A stretch of 8,379 bases of DNA from Spirochaetia bacterium (GTDB lineage Bacteria; Spirochaetota; Leptospirae; Leptospirales; Leptonemataceae): the NCBI GenBank assembly GCA_016195395.1, contig JACPZR010000026.1:1-8379 (forward strand). The letters are read 5' to 3'. A program made the translations under genes and the position numbers. The notes below the pieces were generated by a model. The model was not told the origin of the DNA and did not search any database. It saw only the letters and a list, made by a program, of their open reading frames with translations. Shown piece by piece: positions 1-7,004 of the stretch (position 1 is its first letter; every line of letters begins with the position of its first letter).

Positions 1-774
1 CTGTCAGCCGACGAACTCGAATACCTCTCAAGCTCCGGTATTGCAGCCCTGGTCCGATTTGCGCGGCGAGTGGACGAACGGCGCGGTGCAGCCGTTGTTT
101 CAGGCGCGGGCCCCGAAGTAAAACTCCTTCTGCAATTCTTCCAGCTCGACAAGCTTCTGCCTATGTACCGCACGCGGGATGAAGCCCGAGCCGCCCTGAG
201 CGACAGGATTCCCGGAGGCCCGGCCTTCCAGGTAAGTCTTGAGGGACCAACCGAGCCTCTCCGCGGACCGGATCACATTCCGGAGCAGCAATGGCCTGAC
301 CCCAAGGGTGCCGGGCCGGTCCAAAGCGGCGTTCACGCGCCCGCCGCACCCGCCCAGGCTCATCCAACACCAGCGGGTCTGTCCGCCGGGGCGCATCCGC
401 CGGCGGTGGGAGAGCCCAAACAAGCACCACAGACGATCGGTCCAAAGCCGATCTTTGCCGGAGACGCCGACAAAAACCGCGGCATGGAAAGCCGCCGCGG
501 AGCAGGTCCGGATAACGCTGCGAGGAGCGTCAAAGTTGTTTCAATGAAAGCGGGGACGCCGGCGCAAGGGGCGCAGGGTTCCAGTCCGCAGGCATCGGCC
601 ACCTCTTCCTTTGAGGAAGAACGGCTTCTCTTTGCTGAACCCATCATTTTCAGCTGCGAACAATGCGGCGCCCATATACGTGTGTACCATTCGGGCCGGC
701 ATATGTGTCCGTCGTGCAAAGTTGTGTTCCGTGTCCGTCGCGACGGCTCCGCGTCCTTTGTGGAGAAACTCTGA
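1..774 (+). CDS. STAS-domain (anti-sigma-antagonist-like) protein with C-terminal zinc ribbon, 5' partial
   Basis: The reading frame is open from base 1 to TGA at 772-774, giving 257 codons; the true start lies upstream. Numbering from the first codon, residues 1 to about 75 look like the second half of a STAS domain. They contain the loop LEYLSSSGIAAL (S10-S11-S12-G13), and S11 aligns with the phosphorylated serine of SpoIIAA-type anti-anti-sigma factors. A typical end, with LDKLLPMYRTRDEARAAL, follows. Residues about 80-205 form a Pro/Ala/Gly-rich linker that is probably disordered. The C-terminus has four cysteines (219, 222, 236, 239) spaced CxxC-x13-CxxC, a small zinc ribbon. STAS proteins usually act in partner-switching control of sigma factors or other effectors; the target here is unknown. 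The gene ends 3 nt before murJ, so the two are probably co-transcribed. A GTG at 70 could act as a start, but it would cut into the STAS fold, so I treat the gene as truncated by the window edge. Confidence 0.8.
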   Translation: MSADELEYLSSSGIAALVRFARRVDERRGAAVVSGAGPEVKLLLQFFQLDKLLPMYRTRDEARAALSDRIPGGPAFQVSLEGPTEPLRGPDHIPEQQWPDPKGAGPVQSGVHAPAAPAQAHPTPAGLSAGAHPPAVGEPKQAPQTIGPKPIFAGDADKNRGMESRRGAGPDNAARSVKVVSMKAGTPAQGAQGSSPQASATSSFEEERLLFAEPIIFSCEQCGAHIRVYHSGRHMCPSCKVVFRVRRDGSASFVEKL

Positions 775-777
775 TCC

Positions 778-2376
778 GTGAGCGAGACCGCCCGGAGTTC
801 CATCAAACTTTCCATACTGACCGTGGGCTCACGCGTACTGGGCCTTGTGCGCGATCACTACCAAGCCGTATTTTTTGGCACCGGAGCGATCTCGGCCGCA
901 TGGGAAATCGCTTTCATGCTGCCGAACATGCTCAGGAACCTTCTGGCTGAAGGCGTCCTTTCTCAGTCTTTTATTCCAATCTACTCTCTGGCGCTCAAGG
1001 GCGGGGAAGAGGAAGCCCGGCGCGTGGCCGGCGTCATCATGTCCTTTCTGTTCTTCCTGCTGCTTTTCCTTGTGATCGCGGGGATTGCTTTCTTTCCGAT
1101 TCTCCTTCCTTTGTATACCGGCCGTACCGGAAGCGACGCGGAACTCCTGGTCTATCTGTCCCAGGTGATGTTCGGATTCATCATGACGGCAAGCCTCACG
1201 GCTGTGCTCGCCGGGATGTCCAATACTCACGGCTACTTTACGGTTCCTGCGCTCTCCCCGATTCTCTTGAACATCATCTACATTGTGTCCTTTCTGGCGC
1301 TAGACCCTATGGGTCTGGGGGCCGAGAGGAATGCGCGTATCCTTGCATGGTCAGTGCTTGGCGGCGGCGTAGTGCAGCTGGGTGTACAGGCTCTGTTTGT
1401 GAAGAAGCACGGGCATTTCCCAGCGTTGACATTGAGTTTTCAGGATCCGGCGCTGAAGCAGATCTTTTCTTTGATGGCCCCCGCTGTGCTGGGCGCGAGC
1501 ATGTTTCACTTGAACCAGTTGATGGACATTGCCCTCGCTAGTTACATGATTCCGGAAGACAGGGGGGCCGTGCCGGGTCTGCGTTATGCGCACCGCCTGA
1601 TTCAGCTTCCCACAGGCATCATCGGCGTAGCGTTATCAACCGCCATTCTCCCTGCGCTCGTGGGAGCGATCCGAAAGAACGAACTGCACAAGAACGGACA
1701 GGAGCTGGTGGGCGCGCTTTCCTTCTGTCTGTTTCTTACGGTGCCTGCGGGGCTGGGGCTCTTCTTTTTGGGCACGCCGATCATCAATCTCTTGTTCTTT
1801 GGGGGCGCATGGGATGCGCGCTCTACAGCCATGACCTGGGACGCTCTCCGATTTTATACGCTGGGTGTTCCGCTCTACAGCATCAACAAGATCCTCACTT
1901 CCAGCTTCTTTGCATACCAGGACACGCGCACACCCATCCGCGTCATGATGACAATTGTTCCCATCAATTTTGTGCTGAACGTGGTTCTGATTCAGTTTCT
2001 CTTTCAGGGCGGCCTTGCGTTGTCTACGTCCATCAGCGCCTTCCTTACCGCTTCCGTCTTACTCCTTAAGTTGTCCAAGCGCATGGAGATTCCTTACGCC
2101 GCTTTTGCCCTTTCGGTAGTCCGCCAGATTCCGCTCTGGGCAGGCCTTGGGATATTCCTTCTTCTGTTGGAAGGGCCCGCGGCCGCCTGGCTCGACAACT
2201 GGGGGCACCTGATTTCGCATAAGTCGCATTTGTCTGCCCGTTACGTGGGTCTGATCCATGTGGTCGCGGGGGGCGTTGTGGGCGGGATCCTTTACCTTTC
2301 GGCGGGCCACTTTCTCCGCCTGCCGGAGATGGCTGTGCTGACAGGCTTTGTGCAGAGACGACGACGGAATGCTTGA
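778..2376 (+). CDS. murJ: MurJ/MviN lipid II flippase
   Basis: This is a 532-residue polytopic membrane protein of the MviN/MurJ (MOP superfamily) type. It moves lipid-linked peptidoglycan precursor (lipid II) across the inner membrane. Length and hydrophobic segments along the whole chain fit the usual 14-helix fold. The N-terminus carries SRVLGLVRD (R19, R25), LPNMLRNLLAEGVLSQSF (R53, E58) and, further on, AHRLIQLPTGIIGVALSTAI (R273), FFAYQDTRTP and a basic C-terminal tail. The GTG start at 778 places SRVLG at the same distance from the N-terminus as in E. coli MurJ; a weak GGAG lies at 762-765. Compared from memory with E. coli, the arginines and E57 are kept, but the position of D39 is Ala (A40) and the residue before R270 is His (H272) instead of Asp. 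The gene follows the STAS/zinc-ribbon gene by 3 nt, and its stop overlaps the next start. Confidence 0.95.
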   Translation: MSETARSSIKLSILTVGSRVLGLVRDHYQAVFFGTGAISAAWEIAFMLPNMLRNLLAEGVLSQSFIPIYSLALKGGEEEARRVAGVIMSFLFFLLLFLVIAGIAFFPILLPLYTGRTGSDAELLVYLSQVMFGFIMTASLTAVLAGMSNTHGYFTVPALSPILLNIIYIVSFLALDPMGLGAERNARILAWSVLGGGVVQLGVQALFVKKHGHFPALTLSFQDPALKQIFSLMAPAVLGASMFHLNQLMDIALASYMIPEDRGAVPGLRYAHRLIQLPTGIIGVALSTAILPALVGAIRKNELHKNGQELVGALSFCLFLTVPAGLGLFFLGTPIINLLFFGGAWDARSTAMTWDALRFYTLGVPLYSINKILTSSFFAYQDTRTPIRVMMTIVPINFVLNVVLIQFLFQGGLALSTSISAFLTASVLLLKLSKRMEIPYAAFALSVVRQIPLWAGLGIFLLLLEGPAAAWLDNWGHLISHKSHLSARYVGLIHVVAGGVVGGILYLSAGHFLRLPEMAVLTGFVQRRRRNA

Positions 2377-4043
2377 CGGCGCGTTCGCGCATCGCTTCCT
2401 TCATTTCGTCTATGCCGTCATCCCCAAAGTCCTCCCCAAAATCAACGTCCCCTGCTGGCAGAAAGAAATCAACGGGAAGAGCCCGCGGGAAATCGCGCGC
2501 CACTCCGCCCATCCGACTTTTGAAATCGTCCAAGTCCGCGCACTCTGAATCCGCGCACGCTGCGAAACGGGCATCACACTTTGAAAATGTGAATCCCGCC
2601 ACACTCGCTGTCATCAATCGTCTGCCCAATATGACGGCGGATCAAGTGGAATCGGCCCTGAAGAAAGCCAGGGGCGCTGTTTCGGCTTGGTCTGGTCTTT
2701 CTGTAAAAGAACGGGCGGCCGCCCTCGACCGCGTGCGCCGGCAGCTCATCAAAGAAATGGACGAAATGATCGCGGTCATCTGCGAGGAAACGGGCAAGAC
2801 CCAGATGGATGGTCTCATCGAGGTCTTCACCACCGCCGAGCACATGAAGTCCCTGACAGCGCACGGTCCGCAGGACATTGCGGACGAGAAGCGCCGCGTG
2901 GGTCTCTTTCTTTCCAAGCGCGCATACGTCAGCTTCAAACCCCGCGGAGTGGTGGGCGTTATCTCCCCGTGGAATTACCCGCTGATTCTTACGATGGGTC
3001 CTGTGGCGCAGGCGCTCCTCGCCGGAAATACTGTGGTGGTGAAGCCGTCAGAGATCACACCCAACACGTCGCTCAAGATGCGTGAGATTGCGCTTCGCGC
3101 CGGGTTGCCCGCTGACGCTTTTCAGGTTCTCACCGGTGACGGCGGAACAGGGGCGGCGCTCGTGTCTTCTGTGCAGTCAGACATGATCTGCTTTACAGGC
3201 TCAACAGCCACCGGCCGGAAAATCGGCGAAGTCTGCGGGCGGATGCTCAAGCCTGTGATCCTGGAATTGGGCGGCAAAGACCCCATGGTTGTTTTTGAAG
3301 ATGCGGATTTTGAACGCGCTGTCAACGGCTGCTTGTGGGGCGGTTACTCCAATATGGGGCAGACATGCATTTCCGTGGAGCGCGTCTTTGTCCATGAGTC
3401 CATCTACGAACGTTTTGTTTCACAAATGAAAGAGCGCGTTCAGGAACTGCGCCAGGGAATGAGCACGGATAACGTGAGCCTGGGATCCATGACGTTTCCC
3501 AGACAGCTCGATATTGTTCAGTCACAGTTGGAGGCGGCCAGGCTCGCCGGCGCAAGCATCCAGGCGGGCGGCTCCGTCAACGGGAAGCTGCCGGGCCTCT
3601 TCTTTGCACCCACGATCGTCACCCACGTGAAGCGTGATATGGCGGTGCAGAAGGACGAGTCGTTTGGTCCGTTGATTACGATCACGCCGTTCAAAGACGA
3701 GGATGACGCGGTGAAACTGGCCAATGACACTGAGTACGGCTTGAATGCGTCTGTCTGGACCAAAGACAAGTCCAAGGCGCGGCGGGTGGCCCGGCGAATC
3801 GACAGCGGGATGGTCTGCATCAACGATGTGTACGCCAACTACATCATCTCCGATCTTCCGTTTGGCGGGGTCAAGACCAGCGGACTGGGACGCGTCTATT
3901 CGAAAGAAGGAATCCGAGCTTTCACAAACCAGCAGTCGGTCTGTGAGGACAGGCTGGGTTTGAAAAAGGAGCTGTGGTGGTTCCCGTACACCAAAGAGCG
4001 GTTTGACCTGTTCAAGAAGATTTCACGCTTTCTCTACGGCTAG
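2373..4043 (+). CDS. NAD(P)-dependent aldehyde dehydrogenase family protein with basic N-terminal extension
   Basis: Oxidises an aldehyde to the carboxylic acid using NAD(P)+; the substrate cannot be told from the sequence. With the TTG start at 2373 the protein has 556 residues. The catalytic core begins near residue 71 (FENVNPATL). It contains SPWNYP (N201), VVKPSE (K224), FTGSTATG (274-281, cofactor binding), LELGGKDP (E298, general base), MGQTCISVERV (C332, nucleophile), ESFGP (E429) and PFGGVKTSGLGR. The C-terminus ELWWFPYTKERFD recalls the ALDH F15/22 or DDALDH-like subgroup, from memory only. Residues 1-70 are unusual: about 16 Lys/Arg against one acidic residue, about 18 serines and two SPKS units. 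The TTG start overlaps the murJ stop (TTGA), suggesting coupled translation, but no clear Shine-Dalgarno is seen. Other in-frame starts are ATG 2412 and TTG 2520, neither with a convincing ribosome site. The family call is firm; the start is uncertain. Confidence 0.9.
   Translation: MTARSRIASFISSMPSSPKSSPKSTSPAGRKKSTGRARGKSRATPPIRLLKSSKSAHSESAHAAKRASHFENVNPATLAVINRLPNMTADQVESALKKARGAVSAWSGLSVKERAAALDRVRRQLIKEMDEMIAVICEETGKTQMDGLIEVFTTAEHMKSLTAHGPQDIADEKRRVGLFLSKRAYVSFKPRGVVGVISPWNYPLILTMGPVAQALLAGNTVVVKPSEITPNTSLKMREIALRAGLPADAFQVLTGDGGTGAALVSSVQSDMICFTGSTATGRKIGEVCGRMLKPVILELGGKDPMVVFEDADFERAVNGCLWGGYSNMGQTCISVERVFVHESIYERFVSQMKERVQELRQGMSTDNVSLGSMTFPRQLDIVQSQLEAARLAGASIQAGGSVNGKLPGLFFAPTIVTHVKRDMAVQKDESFGPLITITPFKDEDDAVKLANDTEYGLNASVWTKDKSKARRVARRIDSGMVCINDVYANYIISDLPFGGVKTSGLGRVYSKEGIRAFTNQQSVCEDRLGLKKELWWFPYTKERFDLFKKISRFLYG
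2421..2444 (+). repeat. Short imperfect tandem 12-nt repeat encoding SPKS-SPKS
   Basis: Two adjacent 12-nt units (2421-2432 and 2433-2444) match at 10 of 12 bases and share TCCCCAAA. In the aldehyde dehydrogenase frame they lie in the stretch encoding SSPKSSPKST (residues 16-25), within the basic extension. A local duplication may have lengthened this disordered tail. The repeat is too short to exclude chance. Confidence 0.45.
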
Positions 4044-4082
4044 ACGCCGCGTTCGTGCGGACTTGACCCCGGACGATATTTC

Positions 4083-4088
4083 AGAGGA
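4083..4088 (+). promoter_or_regulatory. Shine-Dalgarno for uvrA
   Basis: AGAGGA ends 8 nt before the GTG at 4097. It decides that start: the nearby ATG at 4090 is in another frame and only 1 nt from the ribosome site. The remainder of the 53-nt gap (4044-4096) shows no convincing -35/-10 pair and no SOS-box-like palindrome, so uvrA may be read from an upstream promoter. Confidence 0.75.
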
Positions 4089-4096
4089 CATGCCCT

Positions 4097-6892
4097 GTGC
4101 CCCCCAAATCACCCAAAGCGCCGTTGACGCATATCCGCGTTCAGGGAGCGCGCGAACACAATTTGAAGAATGTCACCGTGGACATCCCACGGGACCAGCT
4201 GGTGGTGCTGACCGGCGTATCCGGCTCCGGCAAATCATCGCTTGCCTTTGACACAATTTACGCGGAAGGCCAGCGCCGTTACGTGGAGTCGCTTTCTTCG
4301 TATGCGCGTCAGTTTTTGGGCCAGATGGAAAAGCCCGATGTCGACCTCATTGAAGGCCTGAGCCCCGCCATTTCCATCGAGCAGAAGACCACACACAGAA
4401 ACCCGCGCTCCACTGTGGGCACCGTCACCGAAATTTACGACTACCTGCGTCTCCTCTACGCGCGGGCTGGAAAGCCGCACTGCCACATCTGCGGCCGGCC
4501 CATCACCGCGGTGTCCGTGGACCAGATCGTGGACAGGGTGGCTGCGTTTCCAGAAGGATCGCGGATTCAGATTATGGCGCCGCTCATCCAAAACAAAAAA
4601 GGAGAGCATCAGGACGTTTTTGAACAGGCCAGAAAAGCCGGCTTTGTGCGCGTCCGCGTCAACGGGACCGTGCAGGAACTTTCAGAAGAGATCAACCTTG
4701 CCAAAAACAAGCGGCATAACGTGGAAGTGGTGGTAGACCGGATCATCGTGAAACCGGGCGGCCTCTCGCGGCTTTCGGACTCCATTGAAACCGCGCTCGC
4801 TCAGGGCGGCGGCATCGTCCTTGTGAACGACGGGACCAAGGACCACATTTTCTCCAAACTCCTTTCGTGCGCGCACTGTAACATTTCACTCCCCGAAATC
4901 ACGCCCAGGAGTTTTTCCTTCAATTCCCCGCAGGGCGCCTGCACCAACTGCGACGGTCTTGGGATGCTTCAGGAGTTCGACGAGGAGCTCTTGATCCCGG
5001 ACCCGTCGCTTTCGCTGATGGAGGGGGCCATTGCCGCCTGGGGGAACCCCAAGAACTACTGGCATCTGCAGACCATTCACGACCTGGCCAAACGGCTTGA
5101 CTTCGATCCGCACACAGCGTTTGCGAAGCTGGGGTCAAAGACCAGAAAACTGATGCTTCACGGCTCGGATGATGAAGATGCGGGTTTTGAGGGGATCATT
5201 CCCAACCTGAAGCGACGCTACTTGGAAACAAAATCCGACGACGTGCGCATGTGGATGGAACGTTATATGACGGAACACCCGTGCCCCGTGTGCAAAGGCA
5301 AGCGTCTGCGTCCGGAGGTGTTGTCGGTCCGCTTTCACGGTGAGACCATCGATAAAGTGACAGACCGGACGGTCCGCGCCCTCGTTGAATTCTTTAAGGA
5401 CGTGAAGCTGGAGAGCTCGGAAGAGAAGATTGTGGGCCGCGTCATCAAGGAAGTCCGGGAACGCCTCCGCTTTCTAAACGACGTGGGTGTGGGGTACCTG
5501 ACCCTTTCACGCACGGCCGGAACGCTGTCCGGCGGCGAGGCGCAGCGGATCCGTCTGGCCACGCAGATCGGGAGCGCTCTCATGGGAGTTCTCTACATTC
5601 TCGACGAACCGTCAATCGGGCTTCATCAGAGGGACAATGACAGGCTTTTGGCAACGCTCCGCAGTCTCCGCGACATGGGCAACACGGTTCTTGTGGTTGA
5701 GCACGATGAAGAAACCATCCGCGCCGCGGACTATGTTTTGGACCTGGGCCCCGGCGCGGGTGTGCACGGCGGTTTCGTGGTGGCGGCCGGCACCCCGGAA
5801 GAAGTGGCCGCGAATAAAGAAAGCATTACTGGTCAATATTTGACAGGCACGCGCCGGATTGAAATTCCAAAGCAGCGCCGCAAGTCGGAACGATCTCTGA
5901 CGGTGAAAAATGCGCGCGAAAACAATCTGAAGAACCTGGACGTTGAGTTTCCTATGGGAATCTTCACCGCGGTCACCGGTGTATCCGGCTCCGGCAAGTC
6001 CACGCTCGTAAATGAAATTCTGTACCGGTCGCTTGCGGTGAAAGTGAACGGCGCGCGGATGATTCCCGGCAAACACGACAAAGTGATCGGCATCAAAGAC
6101 ATCGACCGTGTGATCGACATTGACCAGGAGCCCATCGGACGCACGCCGCGCTCAAATCCGGCCACGTACGCCGGGATCTTCACGCCCATCCGCGAGTTGT
6201 TTGCGAACCTCCCGGACGCGCGGGCGCGCGGCTACAAAGCGGGTCGCTTCAGTTTCAACGTGGAGGGAGGCCGCTGCGAGCACTGCGAAGGGGCGGGGAT
6301 CATCAAGATTGAAATGCACTTTCTTCCGGACGTTTACATTCACTGCGACGTCTGCCACGGCCGTCGTTTCAACCGCGAAACGCTGGAAGTCAAATACCGG
6401 GGCAAGAGCATCTACGACGTGCTGGAAATGACAGTGGAAGACGCCTTGGGATTTTTTGAGAACATCCCGTCGGTCAAAAAGAAGCTCGAGACCATGTCCC
6501 AGGTGGGGTTGGAGTATATCAAGCTGGGCCAGCCCGCTACACAGCTCTCCGGTGGCGAGGCGCAGCGGGTGAAGCTGTCATCGGAACTGGCGCGGCGCGG
6601 GACCGGGCATACGCTCTATATCCTCGACGAACCCACGACGGGCCTCCATTTTGAGGATATCTCTAAACTTCTCCATGTTCTGCATTCCCTGGTGGATCGG
6701 GGCGACACGGTGATCGTCATTGAGCACAACCTTGATGTGATCAAGACCGCCGACCATGTCATTGATCTGGGGCCGGAGGGAGGCGACGGGGGGGGAGAGC
6801 TCCTGATCGCGGGGACCCCGGAAGCGGTGGCAAAAGCGGCCGGAAGCCACACCGGGACCTACCTGAAACGCATCCTTTCCGCTAAAACGTGA
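4097..6892 (+). CDS. uvrA: UvrABC excision nuclease subunit A (UvrA)
   Basis: DNA damage-recognition ATPase of nucleotide excision repair; it dimerises, scans DNA with UvrB and then leaves UvrB at the lesion. The 931-residue length is normal for the family, and the protein has the tandem ABC-ATPase layout. First half: Walker [10 protein letters not shown] (40-48), a CHIC pair (C129/C132), a zinc module with C258/C261 and C282/C285, CPVC (C396/C399), signature LSGGEAQ (477-483) and Walker [11 protein letters not shown] (501-510). Second half: Walker [10 protein letters not shown] (628-636), a zinc finger with C727/C730 and C750/C753, signature LSGGEAQ (817-823) and Walker [11 protein letters not shown] (842-851). 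All catalytic motifs are intact. The GTG start at 4097 sits 8 nt after AGAGGA and leaves a short basic leader before [10 protein letters not shown], the usual beginning. The neighbours are not repair genes. No LexA-type operator is visible just upstream, so SOS control cannot be claimed. Confidence 0.98.
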   Translation: MPPKSPKAPLTHIRVQGAREHNLKNVTVDIPRDQLVVLTGVSGSGKSSLAFDTIYAEGQRRYVESLSSYARQFLGQMEKPDVDLIEGLSPAISIEQKTTHRNPRSTVGTVTEIYDYLRLLYARAGKPHCHICGRPITAVSVDQIVDRVAAFPEGSRIQIMAPLIQNKKGEHQDVFEQARKAGFVRVRVNGTVQELSEEINLAKNKRHNVEVVVDRIIVKPGGLSRLSDSIETALAQGGGIVLVNDGTKDHIFSKLLSCAHCNISLPEITPRSFSFNSPQGACTNCDGLGMLQEFDEELLIPDPSLSLMEGAIAAWGNPKNYWHLQTIHDLAKRLDFDPHTAFAKLGSKTRKLMLHGSDDEDAGFEGIIPNLKRRYLETKSDDVRMWMERYMTEHPCPVCKGKRLRPEVLSVRFHGETIDKVTDRTVRALVEFFKDVKLESSEEKIVGRVIKEVRERLRFLNDVGVGYLTLSRTAGTLSGGEAQRIRLATQIGSALMGVLYILDEPSIGLHQRDNDRLLATLRSLRDMGNTVLVVEHDEETIRAADYVLDLGPGAGVHGGFVVAAGTPEEVAANKESITGQYLTGTRRIEIPKQRRKSERSLTVKNARENNLKNLDVEFPMGIFTAVTGVSGSGKSTLVNEILYRSLAVKVNGARMIPGKHDKVIGIKDIDRVIDIDQEPIGRTPRSNPATYAGIFTPIRELFANLPDARARGYKAGRFSFNVEGGRCEHCEGAGIIKIEMHFLPDVYIHCDVCHGRRFNRETLEVKYRGKSIYDVLEMTVEDALGFFENIPSVKKKLETMSQVGLEYIKLGQPATQLSGGEAQRVKLSSELARRGTGHTLYILDEPTTGLHFEDISKLLHVLHSLVDRGDTVIVIEHNLDVIKTADHVIDLGPEGGDGGGELLIAGTPEAVAKAAGSHTGTYLKRILSAKT

Positions 6893-6901
6893 CAAATGGC
6901 A

Positions 6902-6950
6902 GGTTGGCGCCGCGCGGCGACATGGTGTCATTGGGTTGACGCGGCGCACC
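6902..6950 (+). terminator. GC-rich hairpin after uvrA, possible terminator without U-tract
   Basis: GCGCCGCG (6907-6914) pairs perfectly with CGCGGCGC (6940-6947). The stem extends to GGT (6902-6904) with ACC (6948-6950) across a 2-nt bulge, and the loop is about 25 nt. It begins 10 nt after the uvrA stop. No run of T follows, so it is not a standard intrinsic terminator; it could protect the mRNA 3' end or be chance pairing in GC-rich DNA. The downstream arm overlaps the proposed -35 box. Confidence 0.35.
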
Positions 6951-6964
6951 AAGCCGCGGATAGT
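6936..6964 (+). promoter_or_regulatory. Predicted sigma70-type promoter for the acyl-CoA dehydrogenase gene
   Basis: TTGACG (6936-6941; five of six consensus bases) is followed after exactly 17 nt by GATAGT (6959-6964; four of six). Transcription would start near 6970-6972, about 35 nt before the ATG at 7005. The gap is the longest in the window (112 nt) and contains an inverted repeat at the expected start site, which supports a real promoter. This is a consensus match by eye, not a measured start. Confidence 0.5.
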
Positions 6965-6967
6965 GGC

Positions 6968-6989
6968 TCGTTGACTTGAAAGTCAACGA
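6968..6989. promoter_or_regulatory. Perfect 10-bp inverted repeat, candidate repressor operator
   Basis: TCGTTGACTT (6968-6977) and AAGTCAACGA (6980-6989) are exact reverse complements separated by GA. The site covers the predicted transcription start and ends 1 nt before the Shine-Dalgarno of the acyl-CoA dehydrogenase gene. Symmetry and position are those of an operator for a dimeric repressor such as the TetR- or GntR-type regulators that often control fatty-acid oxidation genes. The regulator is not in the window. As RNA it could also fold as a 9-bp stem with a TGAA loop. No T-run follows, so it is not an intrinsic terminator. Confidence 0.55.
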
Positions 6990-6990
6990 A

Positions 6991-6999
6991 AGGGAAGGG
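6991..6999 (+). promoter_or_regulatory. Shine-Dalgarno for the acyl-CoA dehydrogenase gene
   Basis: The purine run AGGGAAGGG ends 5 nt before the ATG at 7005 and fixes that start. It directly abuts the inverted repeat, so a folded RNA stem there would sit next to the ribosome site. Confidence 0.75.
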
Positions 7000-7004
7000 T
7001 CGAA

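Noticed and set aside
360..815. Minus-strand frame opposite the STAS linker and zinc ribbon
   Set aside because: It is antisense to a frame with a clear STAS domain and a cysteine-pair zinc ribbon, and has no motif of its own.
2348..2548. A second + strand frame of 66 codons over the aldehyde dehydrogenase extension
   Set aside because: It overlaps murJ and the aldehyde dehydrogenase frame, has no clear Shine-Dalgarno and no recognisable motif; it is most likely a chance frame.
2066..2629. A 187-codon minus-strand frame spanning the murJ/aldehyde dehydrogenase junction, with an acidic natural-looking stretch
   Set aside because: The acidic Asp/Gly/Phe-rich part is simply the complement of the Ser/Lys-rich codons, the rest is antisense to murJ, and no ribosome site or homology is evident. 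It is only worth revisiting if the extension frame proves non-coding.
4047..4060. Small stem CCGC/GCGG after the aldehyde dehydrogenase stop
   Set aside because: Only 4 bp with no T-run; expected by chance in GC-rich DNA.
4044..4096. SOS operator or promoter in front of uvrA
   Set aside because: I found no CTGT-N8-ACAG, GAAC-N4-GTTC or TTTG-N5-CAAA type dyad. The TTGAC at 4063 has no -10 at proper spacing.
4097..6892. Repeated motifs inside uvrA (two Walker A and two LSGGEAQ blocks)
   Set aside because: These are the normal tandem ABC-ATPase halves of UvrA, not a recent duplication.
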